A stretch of DNA of 64,000 bases from an uncultured Bacteroidia bacterium (GCA_902799345.1 CADBZW010000008.1:1-64000); one strand, 5' to 3'. Shown: positions 49,978 through 59,160, counted from the stretch's first letter. Notes: generated by a model not told the origin, from the letters alone. Made by a program: numbers and translations.

Positions 49978-50021
49978 AGATTTAAAGATTCAAAGATTTA
50001 AAATTTAAAGAATTAAAGATT
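49978..50021. repeat. AT-rich degenerate tandem repeat
   Basis: Imperfect units of AGATTTAAA, AGATTCAAAG and AGAATTAA occur in the 58-nt gap between aspS and the C69 peptidase gene. A similar stretch is at 61196-61230. Probably a slippage product. Confidence 0.6.
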
Positions 50022-50029
50022 CCTCCTAA

Positions 50030-51772
50030 TCAATAGGCTTTGTATTTGTCGCCCGTCTTTTCAATGAGGATACGATAGTATTCGTCGCTGTATTTCGGGT
50101 GCTTACTGTTGATAGGCACATATTCCTGACCTTCAACAGGTTCTCCAGGCGTGTTGAGGTTGCCGTCGACATACTTCATGAACAGCTCGTGATAAAGTTT
50201 TTGCCATGACTTGACGAGTTTAGTGGCGGCATTGTTGGAGAACTGCGTGAGTTCCCTGATTTGGGCCTCTCTGCCCTTGATGGTGTTGACGTATTCGTCC
50301 AAAGCGGGGACTTCCTTCTCCACCCAGTTGGTTTCAAAATCACGCTGATGTTGACGGATCTCAGGGTGGATGTAGTCGTACTTGGTGTAAGCCCAGTTGC
50401 TCATCTGGTTGAAGGTCCAGAAGGCGGAGGTCTCCGACCACTCGCTCATCGAGCCGTTGCCTTCGCGGAAGCACTCGGGAATCTCGGTCATGCAGCTGTA
50501 CATGGGGCAGTAGACGGTGTTGTCGGTGTCGTCGACGCCAAACCAAATGATGCCGCCGATGGGCCAATCCCATTTGCCACGGCTCTGGGCGACGAAGCTG
50601 AAGCCCGTCTGCTGGGTAGCTGTGGTGCGCTCATGGATGTAATGCACGCCGTCGACTTCCCAGTCCATGGGACGCCAGCGGTAAGGGCAGTGGAACGGGC
50701 CAGCACCCACGTCTTGCGACATGTCGAGGTCGGTGCCTTCGAGGTGGTCGCGCATGAAGTCCATCATGTCGAGCACGCTGACTTTCTTGTTGGGCAGCAC
50801 CCACAAAGGCATACGGTTGGTCGGGAAATTATCGGGAGTCTGGCACATATTGGCAGTGTAAGGCTTGGCGCGCTTGATGTCGCGACCCGTGGCATAGCCC
50901 CAATAGTCTTTCATGTTGTCGGTCACCTTGTTGAACATAGCCCACACGCGCAGGTCGCAGAAGCGGGCGCCGTCGAAGGTGACGGGGTTGTAGACATCGG
51001 AGAACGAGAACTTCTCATCGGGACCGTTATAAAGCTTCATGTCCTTGGCAAACTTGATGACGTCATCGGCATAGACACAGTCAATCTTGGGGTCTTTCAG
51101 GAGCTTGTCGATGTTCTTGAAGGTGATGCTGGTCTTGCATTTTCTAGTAGCCAGCGGGAAGGTGGTAATGCGGGCCTGGTTGGCGTGACCGCTGACATAG
51201 CCGTCGGGGATGCGGCGGGCCACCCAAACGGCGCCTTTGTTGGCCTTGCCCTTGCCAATCATCTCGAGGATCCACACCTCTTCGGTGTCGCAGATGCTGA
51301 ACGACTCGCCCTCGCTGACGTAGCCGTAGTTGGCCACCAACTCGCCCATGCACTTGATGGCTTCGCGGGCTGTCTTGGCGCGCTGCAGGGTGATGTAAAT
51401 CAGGCTACCGTAGTCGATGATACCCTGGCCTTCCCAGAGGCATTCGAGGCCGCCGTAGGTCGTCTCGCCGATAGCCAGCTGGTATTCGTTCATGTTGCCA
51501 ACCACATTATAGGTATGTGCCACTTCGGGGATTTGGCCGCGATACATGCCACCGTCCCAGTCGTAAACATCGCGCATAGTGCCTGCCGGCCAGTCGGCGG
51601 CGGGATAATGATAAAGTTCGCCATAGAGCACATGGCTGTCGGCAGCATAGCTGATCATGCAGGAGCTATCGGTAGAAGCGCCTTTGGTAATCAAGAAGTT
51701 AGTGCAGGCATTGGCCTTCCCGAAGGAAAAAACGAGGACCAAAACCAGGATTGCAGTGAATACTTTTTTCAT
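50030..51772 (-). CDS. C69 family dipeptidase
   Basis: A 580-residue exported N-terminal-nucleophile hydrolase. The signal peptide is cut before Cys23 (FGKANA|CTNFLITKG), which then becomes the catalytic N-terminal cysteine. The body carries the family features SYAADSH, YNVVGNMNEYQLAIGETT and a C-terminal helical region. C69 dipeptidases of Bacteroidota split dipeptides in the periplasm or outside the cell and fit an amino-acid-fermenting lifestyle. It is monocistronic with a -7 box at 51812. Confidence 0.94.
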   Translation of the reverse strand: MKKVFTAILVLVLVFSFGKANACTNFLITKGASTDSSCMISYAADSHVLYGELYHYPAADWPAGTMRDVYDWDGGMYRGQIPEVAHTYNVVGNMNEYQLAIGETTYGGLECLWEGQGIIDYGSLIYITLQRAKTAREAIKCMGELVANYGYVSEGESFSICDTEEVWILEMIGKGKANKGAVWVARRIPDGYVSGHANQARITTFPLATRKCKTSITFKNIDKLLKDPKIDCVYADDVIKFAKDMKLYNGPDEKFSFSDVYNPVTFDGARFCDLRVWAMFNKVTDNMKDYWGYATGRDIKRAKPYTANMCQTPDNFPTNRMPLWVLPNKKVSVLDMMDFMRDHLEGTDLDMSQDVGAGPFHCPYRWRPMDWEVDGVHYIHERTTATQQTGFSFVAQSRGKWDWPIGGIIWFGVDDTDNTVYCPMYSCMTEIPECFREGNGSMSEWSETSAFWTFNQMSNWAYTKYDYIHPEIRQHQRDFETNWVEKEVPALDEYVNTIKGREAQIRELTQFSNNAATKLVKSWQKLYHELFMKYVDGNLNTPGEPVEGQEYVPINSKHPKYSDEYYRILIEKTGDKYKAY

Positions 51773-51811
51773 TGGATATAGTTTTAATGATGATACTTCT
51801 ATTAGAGCCTA

Positions 51812-51819
51812 CAAAGATA
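51812..51819 (-). promoter_or_regulatory. -7 promoter box for the C69 dipeptidase
   Basis: TATCTTTG on the minus strand, 39 nt upstream of the ATG at 51772. Confidence 0.6.
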
Positions 51820-51871
51820 GGAAATTGTTTCTTTAGGAAGTGTTGTTTTGCATAATTGTTTTTTAACTATG

Positions 51872-52068
51872 GCTTATGACTATGACTATGACCATTTCAA
51901 CCTCGGTGAAAGTAGTCATGGTCATAGTCAATAGTCATCGTTTATGGATTTTTTAAAAACTTATGAACCAACACTATATCCGACAGCAAACGACAACAAA
52001 CGACTACAGTCGACTACAAACGTTTAATCAACGGCTTAGTCTTGACAGGGTTTGCAATTTTGCAGCGG
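51872..52068 (+). repeat. Repeated intergenic module, copy 2 (before the orphan gene)
   Basis: Same layout as 40062-40250: an inverted repeat (ATGACTATGACTATGACCA with TGGTCATAGTCAATAGTCAT), then the shared block 51976-52047 ending CTTAGTCTTGACA. This copy carries an extra CAACAAACGA-type 10-nt unit. A CAATTTTG box (52055-52062) could be the -7 element for the gene at 52091. No coding region is visible in 51773-52090. Confidence 0.85.
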
Positions 52069-52090
52069 AAAACATTACAAACCTACAATC

Positions 52091-52561
52091 ATGGAAACAC
52101 CAGAATACATTGAAGGCATCCCGACAGAAAAGAAAAGAGTAAAAGAGCGTTTCGAACTCATCAAGTCGTATTATGAGAATCTTTGGAAAGACTTGCAACG
52201 AGAAACTGGCAGCAATTACATCCATAACAAATTCCTTAACGCTGATGTGTATATTGTAAAAAATGAAAGCGACAAAAAAACTGCTCGTGAGGCTTTACAC
52301 AATTGGAAATCCACCTATGCTGTAAAGCATTTAAAGGAAGTCGTTGAAAACGCGAGTTCTATCGAAGGTCTACCCCTGTTTTCTTCTATCAAAGCCGGTG
52401 CCCAAAGGAAAAACGGTTACAAGAATATGATCCTTTTGTACTATCAATTTGAGAATGAGCAATTCGACTACATGAATTTCACCGCTAAACTAACCATTGG
52501 AGTAACTGCGTCACAAAAACATATTCAATATAGCGTCAATAAAGTCGAGGTGACAAAATAA
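52091..52561 (+). CDS. Hypothetical protein, 156 residues
   Basis: I do not recognise the family. The protein is charged and mainly helical in its first half (ERFELIKSYYENLWKDLQ), then alpha/beta, with FTAKLTIGVTASQ and IQYSVNKVEV strands at the end. No signal peptide or membrane helix. It is controlled by a near-copy of the module that precedes the ssb genes, which suggests co-regulation or shared mobile origin. Base composition is more AT-rich than the neighbours. A weak terminator follows; the PIF1-like helicase gene is next on the same strand. Confidence 0.72.
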   Translation: METPEYIEGIPTEKKRVKERFELIKSYYENLWKDLQRETGSNYIHNKFLNADVYIVKNESDKKTAREALHNWKSTYAVKHLKEVVENASSIEGLPLFSSIKAGAQRKNGYKNMILLYYQFENEQFDYMNFTAKLTIGVTASQKHIQYSVNKVEVTK

Positions 52562-52562
52562 A

Positions 52563-52623
52563 AATCTGACCAAGTTTCACAGTACCTCGCTTTCGTTTGG
52601 ACCGTCCATGGTCAGATTGGTTT
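52563..52623 (+). terminator. Probable terminator after the orphan gene
   Basis: AATCTGACCA (52563-52572) pairs perfectly with TGGTCAGATT (52609-52618), followed by GGTTTTC. The loop is long (36 nt), so efficiency is uncertain. Confidence 0.55.
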
Positions 52624-52764
52624 TCACCGCACTCTACATTACCTCTCGTCTAAACAATTGGAATGTGTACGATTTCTGCCTGCAAAAATACAACAAAAAC
52701 TAAAACCCCACCACAAAAAATGAAAAATATTCCTTACTTTAGCCAATTGAATACGATTGAAAGC

Positions 52765-55245
52765 ATGGCACAGCAAACCTTTGTCAACCAGAAACTTGAA
52801 TTCGTCGAGGAGCTGGTACTCTACACCGACGCACATATCTTCCTCACGGGAAAGGCGGGCACGGGAAAGACCACTTTCTTGAAGAACCTGCCGCTCAAGA
52901 CCTACAAGCGCATGGTCGTGGTGGCTCCCACGGGCGTGGCAGCTATCAATGCGGGCGGGCAGACGATCCACTCGTTTTTCCAGCTGCCTTTCGGGCCGCA
53001 ACTGCCTGAAAATGCATCAGGTAAAGGCTACAATGCAAAAACGTTGGCCGCGCAATACCAAAAACTCAACAAGAAGAAAATCAACTTGATACGCAGCCTC
53101 GACCTACTCATCATCGACGAAATCAGTATGGTGCGCGCCGATGTCTTGGATGCCATCGATGCCGTGTTGCGTCGCGTGCGCCGCTCGCAGAAACCCTTTG
53201 GCGGGCTGCAGCTGCTGATGATTGGTGACGTACATCAGCTGGCGCCCGTGGCCAAGGCCAAGGAATGGGAGGTGCTGTCGCCGTATTACGACACGCCCTA
53301 CTTCTTCGGCAGCCAAGTGCTGAAAAAGACCCCCTACGTCTGCGTGGAACTGGAACACATCTACCGCCAACACGACGAAGACTTTATCACCTTGTTAAAC
53401 AAAGTGCGCAACAACCAGATGGATGCCGATTGTGTGCGTTTGCTCAACAGTCGTTTCAAGCCCAACTTCATCGCCCACGACAACGAAGGCTACATCACAC
53501 TGACGACGCATAACTACCAAGCCGACCAAATCAACGAGACAAAACTGGCGGCTATTGAAGCAAAGCCTTTGGTTTTCAAGGCCGTGGTTCGCGGCACTTT
53601 CCCCGAAAACACCTACCCCACCAAGGAAGAACTGGTGCTGAAAGTCGGGGCGCAGGTCATGTTCGTCAAAAACGACCCCAACCCTGAAAAGGCTTTCTAT
53701 AACGGCAAAATCGGGAGACTGGTCGGCTACAACGACGACGAAGGCACCGTCACCGTCGAGAGCGAGGGCGAGCGCATCGTAGTGCCCAAACTGACCTGGC
53801 AAAACATGGAGTATGCCATCAACGCCGACAACCAAGACATCGAGGAAAAGGAAATCGGCAGCTTCACCCAGATACCGCTGCGTTTGGCTTGGGCCGTCAC
53901 CATTCATAAGAGCCAAGGTCTCACTTTCGACAAGGTCATCGTCGACGCGGGACAGGCCTTCGCCCACGGACAGGTGTATGTGGCCCTCAGCCGTTGCACC
54001 TCGCTCGAAGGCCTCGTGCTGAAGACGCCCATCGCCTCCCATGCCTTGGTCAACGACTTCTCCGTCAACCGGTTTGTCGACGCCCTGCCCGAGAGGGAAC
54101 CCACGCAAGAGAAAGTCGACCAGCTGCGCCACGACTACGAGCTGGAGACCATGCTCGAACTCATCGATTTTGAAGGCATCTACAAAGGCTTCGGCAAGCT
54201 GATGAAGGTCATCTACGACAACGACACCCTTTTTGAACGCTCGTTGATCCAAGACCTCTCGCAGCGGCGCAACCGCATCTTTGAGGAGTTGTGCCAAATC
54301 GGAAATAAGTTTGAGAACCAGATACAAAAACTCCACTCGCAAGCCTCTTCGTGCGAACAAAACCCACTTTTGCAGGAACGCCTGATAAAAGGCGTTGCCT
54401 ACTTCGACGAGCATCTGAAGGCCATGGCCACTGGACTCTTCGACCTGCCTTTCAAGACCGACAACCAAGCCGTCAACGACCAACTCACCGAGGTATTGAA
54501 GCAGATCAAAGAAGACATCTATCTGAAAAGCTGCTGCCTCGAAGCTTGCAAGAGCGGCTTCACAGTCAAGGAATACCAAAAGACCAAGTCGGTGAAGGTG
54601 ATAGAGGTGGAGAAGAGCGGTAAGAAGAAGGTCGAAATCAAGTTTGAACCGAGCAAAAATGGCGGTCTTTACTCCATTTTACTGTCGTGGCGCACTGCAC
54701 GAGCAGAAGCTGACGATGTGCCGGCTTCCAACATTGCGCCTATAAGAACCTTGAAAGCCATAGCCGAGACCAGACCCGTCACCCTTGCCGAATTGCGAAA
54801 AGTCGAAGGTATGGGACCAAAACGCATCAGGAACTACGGCGCTGAAATCATCGATATCGTGCTGAGGCATTTGGGGCAAGACCCTCAAAAAGCAGATATC
54901 GGGGATTTGGCAAAAGTTCCCCCAAAAAGAACCAATGGAGCCACTTACTTCCAAACTAAAGAAATGGCGGAGCAAGGCATGAGTGCCGAGGCCATCGCCA
55001 AAGCAAGAGGGTTGGCCAAGTCAACTATTTATAGTCATCTTACTTATTGGGTAGAACAAGGCTCCTTCCCTGCCTCAAGATTTGTTTCAAGCGAGAAGAT
55101 GGCTGAAATCCGCGACTACTTTGAATCTACTGGCGACCCAAAAATCACCACAGCACGAGACGTTATGGGCGATGACTACCAATACTATGAGATACGCATG
55201 GTTTTGGCTGAAATGAAACGGGAAGGATACTTCAAAGAGCCATGA
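52765..55245 (+). CDS. PIF1-like SF1B helicase with HRDC and C-terminal HTH
   Basis: An 826-residue helicase. The N-terminal motor has Walker A GKAGTGKTT (29-37), Walker B LLIIDEISM (114-122), GDVHQLAPV and a C-terminal UvrD-like WAVTIHKSQGLTFD motif. An HRDC-like helical domain follows (LRKVEGMGPKRIRNYG, about 690-705), then a C-terminal helix-turn-helix (EGMSAEAIAKARGLAKSTIY type, about 735-770). It unwinds DNA in repair or fork restart. ATG 52765 is used because the conserved core starts there; ATG 52720 (15 more residues) is also possible. The three downstream genes follow on the same strand. Confidence 0.9.
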   Translation: MAQQTFVNQKLEFVEELVLYTDAHIFLTGKAGTGKTTFLKNLPLKTYKRMVVVAPTGVAAINAGGQTIHSFFQLPFGPQLPENASGKGYNAKTLAAQYQKLNKKKINLIRSLDLLIIDEISMVRADVLDAIDAVLRRVRRSQKPFGGLQLLMIGDVHQLAPVAKAKEWEVLSPYYDTPYFFGSQVLKKTPYVCVELEHIYRQHDEDFITLLNKVRNNQMDADCVRLLNSRFKPNFIAHDNEGYITLTTHNYQADQINETKLAAIEAKPLVFKAVVRGTFPENTYPTKEELVLKVGAQVMFVKNDPNPEKAFYNGKIGRLVGYNDDEGTVTVESEGERIVVPKLTWQNMEYAINADNQDIEEKEIGSFTQIPLRLAWAVTIHKSQGLTFDKVIVDAGQAFAHGQVYVALSRCTSLEGLVLKTPIASHALVNDFSVNRFVDALPEREPTQEKVDQLRHDYELETMLELIDFEGIYKGFGKLMKVIYDNDTLFERSLIQDLSQRRNRIFEELCQIGNKFENQIQKLHSQASSCEQNPLLQERLIKGVAYFDEHLKAMATGLFDLPFKTDNQAVNDQLTEVLKQIKEDIYLKSCCLEACKSGFTVKEYQKTKSVKVIEVEKSGKKKVEIKFEPSKNGGLYSILLSWRTARAEADDVPASNIAPIRTLKAIAETRPVTLAELRKVEGMGPKRIRNYGAEIIDIVLRHLGQDPQKADIGDLAKVPPKRTNGATYFQTKEMAEQGMSAEAIAKARGLAKSTIYSHLTYWVEQGSFPASRFVSSEKMAEIRDYFESTGDPKITTARDVMGDDYQYYEIRMVLAEMKREGYFKEP

Positions 55246-55267
55246 ACATGATTCAAATATTTTTTAC

Positions 55268-55275
55268 TATCTTTG
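55268..55275 (+). promoter_or_regulatory. -7 promoter box for the DUF488 genes
   Basis: TATCTTTG lies 25 nt before the TTG start at 55301, so the three-gene set can be transcribed separately from the helicase. Confidence 0.6.
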
Positions 55276-55300
55276 CAATCTAAACAATATAATATAAGCC

Positions 55301-55933
55301 TTGAAAACCTTGAAATTATATACGGTAGGCCATTCCAATCAGTTGTTGGAAGAATTTCTTTCGTTGTTGCAGCATTACAACATCAATTGCATTGTGGATG
55401 TCAGGAGTGTGCCCGCAAGTAAGTACGCGCCACAGTTCAACGAGGAAAACCTAAAATACTTCCTGAAGTCAAATGGCATCCAATATCTGCCTTTTGGCGA
55501 TGAATTTGGTGCTCGTCGTACCGACTGCATTGATGATGACGGTCAAGTAAATTTTGAGATGGCAGTCACAACACCGCTATTCCAACAAGGTACGGAAAGG
55601 CTGAGAAAAGGTTTGGAAAAAGGCTTCAACATCGCATTGATGTGCTCGGAGGCCGATCCTTTGGAATGTCATCGTTTTTCATTGATTTCCAGATACTTCC
55701 ATAATCACGGAATTGAAGTCTATCACATTTTGAAAGATGCAAATTTAGCCACTCAACGCGAAATAGAAAAAAGAATGGTGGACGAATTTCTCCATTCGAG
55801 GAAATATCATCTTGCCGAAATAGACGAATTATTTGGAACCTATACTGCCGAAGAGCAATTGGCGGATGCCTACAGATTGAAAAACAAAGAAATAGGTTAT
55901 AAACCTGCATTACAAATGGAAGGAAACTATTGA
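55301..55933 (+). CDS. DUF488 family protein 1
   Basis: A 210-residue cytoplasmic protein. The N-terminus YTVGHSNQLLEEFLSLL, IVDVRSVPAS with a conserved Arg, FGARR, and CSEADPLECHR (about 115-125) are DUF488 hallmarks. The family is structurally unassigned in function; the Cys/His pair suggests a metal or catalytic site. No ATG is available near the start, so TTG at 55301 (or TTG 55310) must be used, which is unusual. It is followed after 1 nt by a second DUF488 gene. Confidence 0.88.
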   Translation: MKTLKLYTVGHSNQLLEEFLSLLQHYNINCIVDVRSVPASKYAPQFNEENLKYFLKSNGIQYLPFGDEFGARRTDCIDDDGQVNFEMAVTTPLFQQGTERLRKGLEKGFNIALMCSEADPLECHRFSLISRYFHNHGIEVYHILKDANLATQREIEKRMVDEFLHSRKYHLAEIDELFGTYTAEEQLADAYRLKNKEIGYKPALQMEGNY

Positions 55934-55934
55934 C

Positions 55935-56378
55935 ATGATTACACTATATACTATAGGATTTACAAAGAAAAGTGCTGAACAATTCTTCGGCTTGCTACGC
56001 GACAACGGCGTGAAGCAACTCGTCGACGTTCGTATCAACAATACCAGCCAGTTGGCTGGCTTTGCCAAAGGCAAGGATTTGGAATTTTTCACAAACGAAA
56101 TTTGCCACATTCCTTACAAACATATCGTCGACTTTGCGCCCACCAAAGAGCTTCTTGACCAATGGCATAAGAATGAAGTGACCTGGACTGAGTATGTGGA
56201 AATCTACACCAAAATGCTAAATGACAGGGAAATTGTCAAGAAATATGGAGTTAAGTCGTTCCACGGTGCCTGTTTTCTCTGTAGCGAAGATACCCCCGAG
56301 CAATGCCATCGTCGCTTATTAGCTGAATACTTGCAAGAACACAGCAAAGAGAAAGTTCATATTATCCACTTAATTTGA
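55935..56378 (+). CDS. DUF488 family protein 2
   Basis: A 147-residue paralogue of the preceding protein, with YTIGFTKKSAEQFFGLL, QLVDVRINNTSQLAGFAKG and CFLCSEDTPEQCHR near the end. It lacks the 60-residue C-terminal extension of protein 1. The short form matches the common stand-alone DUF488 architecture. It overlaps an alternative TTG of the next gene; the two products may form a heterodimer (inference). Confidence 0.9.
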   Translation: MITLYTIGFTKKSAEQFFGLLRDNGVKQLVDVRINNTSQLAGFAKGKDLEFFTNEICHIPYKHIVDFAPTKELLDQWHKNEVTWTEYVEIYTKMLNDREIVKKYGVKSFHGACFLCSEDTPEQCHRRLLAEYLQEHSKEKVHIIHLI

Positions 56379-56383
56379 AGACC

Positions 56384-57382
56384 ATGGATAAGCATTTCAT
56401 TTGTTTGGCCAATTCCTATAAACATGGAGGCAGATGCATTGCAGGCATTGAGGTCGTTCCACAAGCAGACGGCAGCCTTACTATTGTCCGTCATGACGAT
56501 GGTCGACCGCGATGGATACGACCGGTTTCGATGTCAGTCAATGGTGAAATTCCTAACCATCTAGCCGAAAGTTTCAAGATATTTTCTTTGGTCAAACTAT
56601 ATGACGTTGAACCTTGTCCCGACAAGGCACATACCGAAGACGTGCATTGTTCGCGGATGGAGATTTGCTCTTTCGACCTTCTTCCCACAAAATCATTCTT
56701 AAACCAACTCCTTGACACACAACATCAAGCTGTCTTTTATTACAGGGGAAAAGCTATTCCAGCTACCATCATTGACCGACTCAATTATTCATTGATGCTG
56801 ATTCTGCCAGAAAATGTCAGTGCTTATTGTGACGAAGAAAGGGAAAACTCAAAGTATCGGATGAAGTTCACCTATTTTGGCTCAAACTATGACTTCCCTA
56901 TCACCGATCCTGTTTTCTTGGAGCAATTCAAGAAAAGCCCAGAAAAATACACTGATTTGAATGGGGTGTATCTGGTGCTTTCACTCGGCATGGAGTTCGA
57001 AGGTTTTCATTTTAAATTAGTGGCCACAGTAATGTTTCCATCAGATTGTCCATCCTTGTCAGATAAACCCTCTCTTATAGATAAATCCCATTGGTTCCAG
57101 GAAATTGAGCAAGAAATGCTACGACTTATCGAAAGCAAAAATGAAATTGAAGAACGCATTAATGCTCTCCGCATAAAGATCAAAGAACAGATGGAATCAC
57201 ATGGCGAAGAGCAAGTTAAATCACAGTATTTCACTATCAATTACACTCCTGCAAAAACCGTGACGCAATTTGATAGCAAAACTTTCCGCTTGGAAAACGC
57301 AGAGCTTTATTCCCAATATTGTCTTCCAAAGCAAAAAGAAGCTTCCATTGTAGTACGCAAAAACAAAATTGAGGAATCTTAA
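56384..57382 (+). CDS. Hypothetical protein, possible dual-OB domain partner of DUF488
   Basis: A 332-residue protein opening MDKHFICLANSYKHGGRCIA followed by WIRPVS, which resembles what I remember of dual OB-domain proteins found beside DUF488 in conflict or repair loci; low certainty. The first 200 residues are beta-rich (two possible OB folds, about 5-100 and 105-200). A coiled-coil follows (EIEQEMLRLIESKNEIEERI, about 240-275) and a short charged tail. It starts 5 nt after DUF488 protein 2 and ends the operon. Confidence 0.72.
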   Translation: MDKHFICLANSYKHGGRCIAGIEVVPQADGSLTIVRHDDGRPRWIRPVSMSVNGEIPNHLAESFKIFSLVKLYDVEPCPDKAHTEDVHCSRMEICSFDLLPTKSFLNQLLDTQHQAVFYYRGKAIPATIIDRLNYSLMLILPENVSAYCDEERENSKYRMKFTYFGSNYDFPITDPVFLEQFKKSPEKYTDLNGVYLVLSLGMEFEGFHFKLVATVMFPSDCPSLSDKPSLIDKSHWFQEIEQEMLRLIESKNEIEERINALRIKIKEQMESHGEEQVKSQYFTINYTPAKTVTQFDSKTFRLENAELYSQYCLPKQKEASIVVRKNKIEES

Positions 57383-57427
57383 TTGCAGTTTTTTCCAAAA
57401 CAATCTTTGTCATACCATAATTATCCA

Positions 57428-57435
57428 TATTTTTG
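57428..57435 (+). promoter_or_regulatory. -7 promoter box for the esterase gene
   Basis: TATTTTTG, 32 nt before the ATG at 57468. Confidence 0.65.
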
Positions 57436-57467
57436 CAGTTTAAAATGTCATCAAATAAAATTTAATC

Positions 57468-58637
57468 ATGAAAAAAGCATTTACCCTCTTTTTCCTCGCC
57501 ATTATGGCTTTGAGCCTTAACGCGCAGACCACGAAAACCATGACTTGGGACGGTGTAGAGCGCCAGTATATCGAATACGTGCCAACGTCCTATTCAGCAT
57601 CTCAACCCGCAGCCGTCATGTTCTTGCTGCACGGCATGGGCGATACGATGGACAACATGTTCCAAGCCACGCAGATCCAAAACGTCGCCGAAGAACAAGG
57701 CTGGATCGTCCTTTGCCCCCAGGCCCTAGACTTCACCTATGAAATCCCTGGTCTAGGCTCGCAAGACTTCGGTGCCTGCTGGAATGTCGGCAGCACCATC
57801 GCCGTCGATTTCTCCTCTATGGGCTGGCCTCTCACTTTTGACGTCACCGTCAACGAAGACGCCGACGACGAAGGTTTCCTAATGGCCATGTTGGAAGCGA
57901 CTAAGGCTGAATACAACGTCGACCAAGACAAAGTCTACTTTGTCGGCTTCTCGCTGGGCGGCTTCATGAGCCATCGCATGGCCATCCAACACGGCGATGT
58001 CATCAACAGCATCGCCGCCGTCAGCGGTGTCATCGGCAACGACCTGACCACGCTCACCCCTGCCGCCAACGTCAACGTGCTGCAAATCTTCGGCACCAGC
58101 GACGAGATGATCTCCTACGACGGCGGCATGATCTCGCTGCAACAACTCGGTCTCTACAACCTGGGCTTGCCCGTTGAAGAAACCGTGGAATACTGGCGCA
58201 GCTTCAACCAATGCGACGCCACGCCCATCGTGGAGCAATATCCCGACACCTATAACGACGGCATGACCTTTGAGATGTACCAATACCTCAACGGCAGCAA
58301 CGACTCGCGCGTGGCCTTCATCAAAGTTTACAATGGCACTCACAACTGGTATTCGGGCAACAACCACGACATCGACTACAATACCGAAATCGTCAACTTC
58401 TTCAACAACACCATCGACGTGAACGACGTGGCTGAAGTCACCGACAACACGCTGGCCGTCTATCCCAACCCCGCCAACGACGTCATCAACGTGGGCGAGA
58501 AGGTCGTCTACATCTACGACCTCTGCGGCAAGCTCGTGATGCAAGGCTCTGGCAGCCTCGACGTCACTTCGCTGTCGGAAGGTATGTATTTCGTGAAATC
58601 AGGAAACGACTGCAGCAAGCTGATTATCAATAGATAA
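57468..58637 (+). CDS. Secreted PHB-depolymerase/LpqC-type esterase with T9SS domain
   Basis: A 389-residue alpha/beta hydrolase (signal peptide 1-19, cut before Gln20). The oxyanion region LHGMGDT (54-60), the nucleophile Ser162 in GFSLGG (160-165), an Asp in TSDEM and a His in GTHNW form the catalytic set of the polyhydroxybutyrate depolymerase/feruloyl-esterase-like group. The C-terminal 70 residues (LAVYPNPANDVINV...SKLIINR) are a type A T9SS sorting domain, so the enzyme is exported to the surface. It probably hydrolyses acetyl or feruloyl esters of plant polysaccharide; substrate not determined. Confidence 0.92.
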   Translation: MKKAFTLFFLAIMALSLNAQTTKTMTWDGVERQYIEYVPTSYSASQPAAVMFLLHGMGDTMDNMFQATQIQNVAEEQGWIVLCPQALDFTYEIPGLGSQDFGACWNVGSTIAVDFSSMGWPLTFDVTVNEDADDEGFLMAMLEATKAEYNVDQDKVYFVGFSLGGFMSHRMAIQHGDVINSIAAVSGVIGNDLTTLTPAANVNVLQIFGTSDEMISYDGGMISLQQLGLYNLGLPVEETVEYWRSFNQCDATPIVEQYPDTYNDGMTFEMYQYLNGSNDSRVAFIKVYNGTHNWYSGNNHDIDYNTEIVNFFNNTIDVNDVAEVTDNTLAVYPNPANDVINVGEKVVYIYDLCGKLVMQGSGSLDVTSLSEGMYFVKSGNDCSKLIINR

Positions 58638-58659
58638 ATTGGCATTACATTTACAAGCT

Positions 58660-58732
58660 CTAACCGAACGTATCCGAAATTATCCGACCGTTTTTCTGGT
58701 CTCTTCGGATTCGTTCGGTTAGTGTTTTTTAG
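58660..58732. terminator. Long-stem terminator after the esterase
   Basis: A 19-bp stem (58660-58678 with 58704-58722), CTAACCGAACG against CGTTCGGTTAG, has one mismatch and is followed by TGTTTTTTAG. It also faces the PspC gene on the other strand. Confidence 0.88.
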
Positions 58733-58741
58733 TGTCCGAAC

Positions 58742-58951
58742 TTAGGGATTCGGCAATTGGTTTTGCTGCGGCACCACGATGGCGCAAATAATATAAGCCA
58801 GCAGCCCGGGGAAGCACGCCGAAAACAAGGAAGCGCAAACCCAGAGCAAACGAACCAACGTGGGATCAATTTCAAAGTATTCGGCGATACCGCCGCACAC
58901 ACCGCAGAGTTTATTGTCCGTCATCGAACGATAAAGTTTCTTCTTTTCCAT
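58742..58951 (-). CDS. PspC-domain membrane protein, 69 residues
   Basis: A single PspC domain: KKLYRSMTDNKLCGVCGGIAEY at the N-terminus and one membrane helix (about 36-61). In Proteobacteria PspC is part of the phage-shock envelope-stress response; in Bacteroidota short stand-alone PspC proteins occur without the other Psp genes, as here. Start ATG at 58951. Confidence 0.88.
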   Translation of the reverse strand: MEKKKLYRSMTDNKLCGVCGGIAEYFEIDPTLVRLLWVCASLFSACFPGLLAYIICAIVVPQQNQLPNP

Positions 58952-59160
58952 TTTTACTATGTTTTTTGTTCCGTCTTTCGCGGAATGAAGTTCATGGGCG
59001 CAAAAATACACAGAATTTCTTACACCGAAAGAGGGAAAACAAGTTTTTTGTGCATCAAAAAGTTTGTAATCCATTCTATCAACACATTGATTATCAGAAC
59101 AAATATACTGTAAAAGTTTGTAATGGCCTTTTGGCGTGTAAAAAAGCCCAATTTTAGTTA

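Noticed and set aside
48739..50001. Long plus-strand open frame opposite aspS
   Set aside because: Lies entirely over the clearly coding minus-strand aspS, with shadow-like composition.
50261..51781. Long plus-strand open frame opposite the C69 dipeptidase
   Set aside because: The dipeptidase frame has a signal peptide, catalytic Cys and full family match; the opposite frame is a His/Val/Ala-rich shadow.
53395..54579. Long minus-strand open frame opposite the PIF1-like helicase
   Set aside because: No promoter, domain or start context; complementary to strong helicase coding sequence.
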